This document shows positions 58,522 through 64,000 of a stretch of 64,000 bases of DNA, piece after piece. Position numbers and translations under genes: made by a program. How positions within the stretch are numbered: the first letter of the stretch is position 1; the number at the start of each line of letters is the position of its first letter. This DNA comes from Zetaproteobacteria bacterium CG06_land_8_20_14_3_00_59_53 (GTDB taxonomy: Bacteria; Pseudomonadota; Zetaproteobacteria; Mariprofundales; Mariprofundaceae): contig PEWE01000013.1 in NCBI GenBank assembly GCA_002779605.1, forward strand, positions 62,001 through 126,000, written 5' to 3'. The notes under the pieces were generated by a model that saw only the letters and a program-made list of their open reading frames with translations, was not told the origin of the DNA and made no database searches.

Positions 58522-60600
58522 GTGGACAGTGAATTATTCGACCTGAAAAGCCCGGACAATTTTGTGAACCGGGATTTGAGTGTTCTGGCTTTCCACCGGC
58601 GTGTTTTCGAGATGGCTGCCGATGATTCGCTCCCCCTGCTTGAGCGCCTGCGCTTTCTGTGCATCTCCTCATCCAATCTGGACGAGTTCTTTGAAGTCCG
58701 TGTGGCATTGCAGAAGCATCGCATCGTCCTCGGACAGGGGCATCCGGGTGCCGATGGCCTGACCGCCGGTGATCTGCTGGCGCAGGTGCGTCTGCGGGTG
58801 GCCGATATGGTCGAGGCGCAGTACAAGCTGCTCAACGATGAGCTATTGCCCTCGCTGGCAGCCGAGGGCATCCGCTTCCTGCGCCGCACTGAGTGGAGCG
58901 AGCAGCAGGCGGCGTGGATCAAGCGCTTCTTCAATCGGGAACTGCTGCCAGTGCTGACCCCGATTGCACTGGATCCGGCGCACCCGTTTCCGCGACTGCT
59001 GAACAAGATCCTGAATTTTATCGTGGCACTGGAGGGCAAGGATGCCTTCGGTCGCGATCTGAAACATGCCATCGTACAGGCCCCGCGCACTCTGCCGCGT
59101 GTCATCCGTCTGCCTGCGGAGATCGCCGGTCCGGGTTACAATTATGTGTTCCTTTCCTCGATCATCCATGCGCATGTCGGTGAGCTGTTTCCCGGCATGG
59201 AGGCCAAGGCCTGTCATCAGTTCCGCGTGACGCGCAACAGCCAGTTGCTGGTGCATGAGGACGAAGTTCCCGATCTGAAGAAGGCGCTGGCCGGCGAGTT
59301 GCTCGATCGCGGTTACAGCGAGGCGGTGCGACTCGAGGTCTCCACCAAGTGTCCGGAGGAGCTGTCCGATTTCCTGCTGCACCAGTTCAATCTGAAGAAT
59401 ACCGATCTGTATCGCGTGGCGGGTCCTGTGAATCCGTACCGTCTGGCCGCGGTATGTGACGATGTGGATCGCCCCGATCTGAAATTCGCCCCGTTCACCC
59501 CCGGCGTTCCGGCGCAGTTGCAGGTGGAGGGTGCTGATCTGTTTGCCATCCTGCGCGAAGGCGATGTGTTGCTGCATCACCCCTTCCAGAGCTTCGCACC
59601 GGTGGTGACCCTGCTCAGTCAGGCGGCGGACGACCCGCAGGTGCTGGCCATCAAGCAGACCCTGTATCGCGTGGATGTGAACTCGCCGATCGTGGATGCG
59701 ATGGTACGCGCCGCGCGTAACCATAAAGAGGTGGTGGCGGTTATCGAGCTGCGGGCGCGCTTCAACGAAGAGGACAATATCGCGCTGGCCGATCGTCTGT
59801 CGGCTGCCGGTGTGCAGGTGGTCTATGGCGTGGTGGGCTACAAGACGCACGGCAAGATGATGATGATCGTGCGCCGCGAAGGACGGATGATGCGCCGCTA
59901 TGTGCATCTCGGCACCGGCAACTACCACACCATCACCAGTCGCTACTACACCGATCTTGGCCTTTTGAGTTGCAATACCGCGCTGGGGGAGGATGTGCAC
60001 AAGATCTTCCAGCAGCTCACCGGCCTGGGCAAGGCATCGCGTCTGAAGGAGATGCTTTCCGGCCCGTTCACGCTGCACAAGGGCCTGATCCAGCGCATCA
60101 ATCGCGAGGCGGAGAATGCTGCCGCGGGCATGGATGCAAAAATCCTCGCCAAGATGAACGGTCTGGAAGAGCCGGAGATCATCCGCGCCCTGTACCGGGC
60201 TTCGCAGGTCGGGGTGAAAATCGATCTGATCGTGCGTGGTATCTGCTGTCTGCGTCCCGGCATTCGCGGTCTGTCGGAAAATATCACCGTGCGTTCCGTG
60301 CTCGGTCGCTTTCTGGAGCACTCACGCGTGTTCTGCTTCCACAATGGCGGGGCCGAAGAGGTGTTCTGTGCCAGCGCGGACTGGATGAGCCGCAATCTTC
60401 TGCGGCGCGTGGAAACCTGTTTCCCCGTGCTGGACGACAAGCTGCGCCGTCAGGTGATGGGGGATGCGCTGCGCCCGTATATGGTGAACAACGCCAGCAC
60501 CTGGCAGATGCAACCGGATGGCAGCTACAAGCGCGTCGGTGGTCGCGGCAGCACGAAAAGCGCGCAACAGAGTCTGCTGGAGAAGCTGGCCCGCCTGTAA
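58522..60600 (+). CDS. ppk1: Polyphosphate kinase 1
   Basis: 692 residues from GTG 58522, eight bases after AAGGAGA. N-terminal PNRDLSVLAF-type sequence (NFVNRDLSVLAFHRRVFEMA), RLRFLCISSSNLDEFFEVRV and LTPIALDPAHPFPRLLNKIL. Catalytic core: VVAVIELRARFNEEDNIALA, YKTHGKMMMIVRREGRMMRR (catalytic His), YVHLGTGNYHTITSRYYTD and a second HKD-like half with FHNGGAEEVFCASADWMSRN. It makes polyphosphate from ATP reversibly. It faces a convergent ppx. Confidence 0.97.
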   Translation: MDSELFDLKSPDNFVNRDLSVLAFHRRVFEMAADDSLPLLERLRFLCISSSNLDEFFEVRVALQKHRIVLGQGHPGADGLTAGDLLAQVRLRVADMVEAQYKLLNDELLPSLAAEGIRFLRRTEWSEQQAAWIKRFFNRELLPVLTPIALDPAHPFPRLLNKILNFIVALEGKDAFGRDLKHAIVQAPRTLPRVIRLPAEIAGPGYNYVFLSSIIHAHVGELFPGMEAKACHQFRVTRNSQLLVHEDEVPDLKKALAGELLDRGYSEAVRLEVSTKCPEELSDFLLHQFNLKNTDLYRVAGPVNPYRLAAVCDDVDRPDLKFAPFTPGVPAQLQVEGADLFAILREGDVLLHHPFQSFAPVVTLLSQAADDPQVLAIKQTLYRVDVNSPIVDAMVRAARNHKEVVAVIELRARFNEEDNIALADRLSAAGVQVVYGVVGYKTHGKMMMIVRREGRMMRRYVHLGTGNYHTITSRYYTDLGLLSCNTALGEDVHKIFQQLTGLGKASRLKEMLSGPFTLHKGLIQRINREAENAAAGMDAKILAKMNGLEEPEIIRALYRASQVGVKIDLIVRGICCLRPGIRGLSENITVRSVLGRFLEHSRVFCFHNGGAEEVFCASADWMSRNLLRRVETCFPVLDDKLRRQVMGDALRPYMVNNASTWQMQPDGSYKRVGGRGSTKSAQQSLLEKLARL

Positions 60601-60615
60601 CAGGGGTGATCGGGA

Positions 60616-62205
60616 TTACGCCGGGACTTCGCTCTTCGCGGCGGGCAGGTTGAGATCGATGATGAGTTTGCGATCCAGAGCCGCCTTGATGTAATCGGCG
60701 ACCTGCAGCACAGCCCAGCGTTCCAGCAGCAGATCGCCCCTGCCCTCCAGATGCAGGGTGAGGGACTTGTCGTCGTATTCGACAGCGATGCTCTGTACCC
60801 GGTCGCGCCGGTCCTTGTTCAGGGCGATGGCCAGACGCAGCAGGGCGCTCATCTTCCATACCTTGTCCTTCGCCCCGTCACTCAAGGCTGCGAAGCCTTC
60901 ATGCGAAACCGAGGGGAAAGACTTGCGCTGGTAATGCACTGTTTCGGCCAGCATGGATTTTTCTTCCGTCGAAAGGCCGAGCAGCGGGGCGGCATTCACC
61001 AGATAGGCGGCATGCCGATGATAGCGACCGACGCGCACATACATGCCGATCTCATGCACCCGAGCGGCGATTTCCAACAGCAGTCTTTCGTCCTCTCCCA
61101 GTCCGTGCAGTCCGGCAGTCTGATCAAACAGGCCGAGGGCCAGCCGGGTGACCGCGATGGCATGACTCTGGTCCACCTGATACTTCTTTTTCGCACTTCG
61201 CGCCCAGCCGAGCAGGCTGATACGGCGCGAGTGTTGCAGATTGCGTTCGGGTGCGACCATGTCGAGCAGGATGCCGTCGAGCAGGCTGGCTTCAGGGGTG
61301 CGCAGCGACGTTGCCTTGCCCACACTCATGATCTCGCGCAGCACCATGGCAGCGGGAAGAATCACGTCGGCGCGGTCCGGTCGCAGGCCGAATTCAAGGA
61401 TGCGCTGCTCCACACTCATGCCACCCAGGATCCTGATCATCTTGCGCAGGCCCTTGCGGCTGATCTCGCTATTGCTCTCGCTCAGGCCCAGTTGCAGGCC
61501 GAGTTCTCCGATGGACAGGCAGTTGCCGCCGGTGCCGATGCACAGGTTGGCCCTGCGCTTGCCGATCTGGGCACGCAGCTTGCGCCGCATGCCGTCGAGA
61601 TATTCGCTCAGCAGGGCGTTGAAGTCCTCGCCGGAGCCCAGGATCTCAAGCAGGCGGACGGTACCGATGCGGAAGCTCTGCGAGGCGATGATTTCGGCAT
61701 CGTCCACCAGTGTGACCTCCACACTGCCGCCGCCGATATCGATCAGCAGGGAGAAGTGATGATCCAGATCGACACGCGTGGAGATGGACAGATGCACCAA
61801 TCGCGCTTCTTCCTCACCGCTGATCAGCTCCAGCCTGATGCCGGTTTCCTGCTCGATGCGTTCGATCAGTTCGGCACCGTTGCTGGAATCGCGCATCGCA
61901 CTGGTGGCGGTGGCCCGCAGGCTGCCGACATGATGCCGGTCGAGGATGCGACGGAACTGACGGAAGGCCTCGATGGCCTCGTTCTGCGTGGCTTCGCTCA
62001 GCGTGCCGCTGGTGAAGGCATCGTGACCCAGACGTACAGGCTCGCGATGTCGCAGGATGATATTGGGGATGCCCTTGTCGTCGCGCAGCGCGATACCCAG
62101 ACGCATGGCATTGGAGCCGACATCGATGGCGGCGATGTAAACACCGGGAGCAAGCGATGCTTCGGCTTCGCTCTCGTTTGAAAGTTCGTCTGTGGATCGT
62201 TCCAT
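60616..62205 (-). CDS. ppx: Exopolyphosphatase / guanosine pentaphosphatase (Ppx/GppA) with HD-like C-terminus
   Basis: About 529 residues from ATG 62205, which follows GGCGGA; ATG 62232 is also possible. N-terminal ASKHA fold: YIAAIDVGSNAMRLGIALRD, RATATSAMRDSSNG, LELISGEEEARLVHL and SLLIDIGGGSVEVTLVDDAE. C-terminal HD-type helices (LLLEIAARVHEIGMYVRVGR, HRHAAYLVNAAPLLG). It removes terminal phosphates from polyphosphate, or splits pppGpp. Placed tail to tail with ppk1 (16-base gap) and divergent from ppk2. Confidence 0.93.
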   Translation of the reverse strand: MERSTDELSNESEAEASLAPGVYIAAIDVGSNAMRLGIALRDDKGIPNIILRHREPVRLGHDAFTSGTLSEATQNEAIEAFRQFRRILDRHHVGSLRATATSAMRDSSNGAELIERIEQETGIRLELISGEEEARLVHLSISTRVDLDHHFSLLIDIGGGSVEVTLVDDAEIIASQSFRIGTVRLLEILGSGEDFNALLSEYLDGMRRKLRAQIGKRRANLCIGTGGNCLSIGELGLQLGLSESNSEISRKGLRKMIRILGGMSVEQRILEFGLRPDRADVILPAAMVLREIMSVGKATSLRTPEASLLDGILLDMVAPERNLQHSRRISLLGWARSAKKKYQVDQSHAIAVTRLALGLFDQTAGLHGLGEDERLLLEIAARVHEIGMYVRVGRYHRHAAYLVNAAPLLGLSTEEKSMLAETVHYQRKSFPSVSHEGFAALSDGAKDKVWKMSALLRLAIALNKDRRDRVQSIAVEYDDKSLTLHLEGRGDLLLERWAVLQVADYIKAALDRKLIIDLNLPAAKSEVPA

Positions 62206-62391
62206 GTGTCCGCCTGTTCCCCGACTCGTCATGCCTTTCAGATCGCTATCATGCCCTGTATGCAGGCGGCAGCCAAGAACCACCCGGTCGTCCGGATGCA
62301 GCTGATACCGGGCATCGGCTTTTGTATTCGGGAGCTTGGGTGTATGCTGCAAGAGCGATGCGGTTTTATTCCCGGTTCATGAGGAGTCCAC

Positions 62392-63312
62392 GTGGAAGGC
62401 ACAACAGCAAACATTGAAGGAACATCTCTGCAGGGAGGGGGGGAAGCCGGGGGTGGTTCCCGCTGTTTTGACGCACTGGCGGAGAAAAACAACCTCAGCG
62501 ACGAGAAGATCAAAGCGGTGCTCATTAAATATTTGCAGGAGGAGGAGCTCAAGCCTTTCCAGGCCGAGCTGATCCGCTTGCAGAAGTATCTCGAAGATGC
62601 CAACAAACGCATGATCATCCTGTTTGAAGGCCGCGATGCGGCGGGCAAGGGCGGCACCATCCGCAGCGTGACCCGCTACATGAACGAGAAGCACTACCGG
62701 GTGATCGCCATGGGCAAGCCGACCGACGAGCAGCGCAGCCAGTGGTTCTTCCAGAAATATGTGTCGCAATTCCCCACCGGCGGCGAGATCGCGCTGTTCG
62801 ACCGCAGCTGGTACAACAGGGCCATGGTGGAGCCGGTGTTCGGCTTCTGCACGGATGAGGAATACCGCAACTTCATGACCGGCGTGACGGGGTTCGAGAA
62901 AGATCTGGTACGCCAGGGGACCATCCTTGTGAAATTGTATTTCAGCGTGACCAAGGAGATGCAGAAAAAGCGTTTCGATCGCCGCAAAAACGATCCGCTC
63001 AGGCAATGGAAGCTTTCCGAGGTGGATGTGCAGGCACAGGAACGCTGGGACGACTTCGATAAGGTAAAGTACGAGATGCTCAGGAACACCCACACCGCTG
63101 ATGCACCGTGGACGGTGATCCGCTCCACCAACAAGCATCTGGCCCGCCTGAATGCCCTCAGGGTGATTCTCAATGCCGTGGACTACGGCGACCACAACCC
63201 TGAACTCGATTTCGTGCCCGATGAGAATGTCGTGATATCGGGTGCGCGCGAGATCGAACTGATGCACATGGCGCAACTGCGCAAGGGCAAGGCCAGGCCT
63301 GCAACCGCCTGA
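62392..63312 (+). CDS. ppk2: Polyphosphate kinase 2 (PPK2 class I type)
   Basis: 306 residues from GTG 62392 after GAGGAG. Walker A MIILFEGRDAAGKGGTIRSV, FFQKYVSQFPTGGEIALFDR with Walker B and then SWYNRAMVEPVFGFCTDEEY, lid module KKRFDRRKNDPLRQWKLSEV. One kinase domain of about 230 residues places it in the class that makes NTPs from NDPs using polyphosphate; class is inferred from length. An N-terminal low-complexity stretch (GGGEAGGGS) precedes the domain. Divergent from ppx. Confidence 0.93.
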   Translation: MEGTTANIEGTSLQGGGEAGGGSRCFDALAEKNNLSDEKIKAVLIKYLQEEELKPFQAELIRLQKYLEDANKRMIILFEGRDAAGKGGTIRSVTRYMNEKHYRVIAMGKPTDEQRSQWFFQKYVSQFPTGGEIALFDRSWYNRAMVEPVFGFCTDEEYRNFMTGVTGFEKDLVRQGTILVKLYFSVTKEMQKKRFDRRKNDPLRQWKLSEVDVQAQERWDDFDKVKYEMLRNTHTADAPWTVIRSTNKHLARLNALRVILNAVDYGDHNPELDFVPDENVVISGAREIELMHMAQLRKGKARPATA

Positions 63313-63345
63313 CGGGATGAGCATGCCGGTCTCAGGGGGCATGCC

Positions 63346-64000
63346 TTGCTGAAGAACGTCTTCGGCAGGATTATGCTGCCCTCGGTGTTCATCGTGCTGG
63401 CCTATGGCTTCTGGGTCAGTCCGGACTTCAAGATGATCTCCGCCGGTGTGGCCATCTTCCTGTTCGGCATGCTGGCGCTGGAAGAGGGCTTCAAGGCCTT
63501 CACCGGGGGAGCGCTGGAGAAGATACTCAGGCACAGCACGGACCGTCTATGGAAGAGCCTGAGCTTCGGTATCGTGACCACCACCATCATGCAGTCCAGT
63601 TCGCTGGTCAGTGTGATCACCATCTCCTTCCTCAGCGCGGGCCTGATCGGACTCTCCGAGGGGCTGGGCATCATCTTCGGTGCGAATCTCGGCACCACCA
63701 CCGGCGCGTGGTTGATTGCGGGCTTCGGCCTGAAGGTGGATATCGCCGCTTACGCTATGCCGATGCTGGTGTTCGGGGTGATCCTGCTCTTTCAGTCGGC
63801 CAAGTGGCTGAAAGGCTCCGGCTATATCCTTGCCGGTCTGGGTTTTCTGTTTCTCGGTATCCATTTCATGAAGGAGGGCTTCGAGGCCTTCCGGCAGACC
63901 ATCCAACTGGCCGAGTATGCGGTGGCCGGTTATCCGGGGTTGTTGCTGTTCGCCCTGATCGGCATCGCCGCCACCGTGATCATGCAATCCAGCCACGCCA
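63346..64000 (+). CDS. Na+/Pi-cotransporter family protein, C-terminus cut by window edge
   Basis: The frame from TTG 63346 (after AGGGGG; ATG 63373 is an alternative) stays open to the window end, about 218 codons. Membrane helices hold the family repeat FGIVTTTIMQSSSLVSVITI (the QSSS motif, about residues 75-95) and GIIFGANLGTTTGAWLIAGF (GANLGTT). A second QSS begins at the edge (IAATVIMQSSHA). The family imports or exports phosphate with sodium (NptA/YjbB). Its place behind ppk2 fits phosphate supply for polyphosphate. Confidence 0.9.
   Translation, partial: MLKNVFGRIMLPSVFIVLAYGFWVSPDFKMISAGVAIFLFGMLALEEGFKAFTGGALEKILRHSTDRLWKSLSFGIVTTTIMQSSSLVSVITISFLSAGLIGLSEGLGIIFGANLGTTTGAWLIAGFGLKVDIAAYAMPMLVFGVILLFQSAKWLKGSGYILAGLGFLFLGIHFMKEGFEAFRQTIQLAEYAVAGYPGLLLFALIGIAATVIMQSSHA

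Noticed and set aside
58843-60321. Long minus-strand frame inside ppk1
   Set aside because: Antisense to the PPK1 catalytic core, which is intact.

Overview
The window reads as part of the chromosome of a GC-rich, respiring, autotrophic proteobacterium. It carries a one-strand cluster of Calvin-Benson-Bassham/glycolysis enzymes (glpX, tkt, gap, pgk, pyk, fba), a complete cbb3-type high-affinity cytochrome oxidase locus with its assembly genes, a di-haem cytochrome c, a bacteriohemerythrin and a D-glycerate kinase of the photorespiratory type. This mix fits a microaerophilic chemolithoautotroph. A Mariprofundus-like zetaproteobacterium is plausible, but no diagnostic marker (RuBisCO, Cyc2, rRNA) lies in the window, so the genus is inference.

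Layout. 1-3024: C-terminally cut gene for a probable PPi-type PEP carboxykinase. 3.2-9.3 kb: mixed accessory genes, including RraA, a VF530 protein, a DUF347 membrane protein, two paralogous methyltransferases flanking a yeast-type cytosine deaminase, a damaged half cation exchanger, a DnaQ-like exonuclease, ArfB and a cytochrome b561. 9.3-20.7 kb: di-haem cytochrome c, a large hybrid sensor kinase with an NMT1/THI5 domain, PPDK, DarP-AroK, and a PilZ/nucleotide-cyclase pair. 20.8-23.3 kb: glycerate kinase and RhlE helicase. 23.6-31.7 kb: the CBB/glycolysis cluster. 31.8-39.9 kb: inositol-phosphatase-like protein, PPi-type phosphofructokinase, bacteriohemerythrin, and glycogen phosphorylase, ROK glucokinase and glycogen synthase. 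40.5-49.4 kb: ccoNOQP, a 37-residue membrane peptide, ccoGHIS and a SafE-like protein. 49.6-53.3 kb: tRNA-Phe and orn-pdxB-metF-dcd. 53.4-57.7 kb: LysR regulator, leuCD, OmpA-like lipoprotein and a transposase remnant. 57.7-64 kb: peroxiredoxin and a polyphosphate island (ppk1, ppx, ppk2, Na/Pi transporter).

How it fits together. Triose phosphates made by the CBB enzymes can be stored as glycogen (GlgA) and recovered (GlgP, glucokinase). Three steps that usually spend or make ATP/GTP look PPi-linked here: PEP carboxykinase, PPDK and phosphofructokinase. With the polyphosphate genes this suggests an economy that leans on phosphoanhydride energy, as expected where the energy yield is low. The cbb3 oxidase, di-haem cytochrome c and O2-binding hemerythrin fit life at low oxygen.

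Several genes are visibly damaged: a half-length cation exchanger with a frameshifted start, a chalcone-isomerase-like gene lacking its middle, a small membrane gene with an in-frame stop, and a Y1 transposase with an internal deletion. Genes cut by the window edges are the PEP carboxykinase (left) and the Na/Pi transporter (right).
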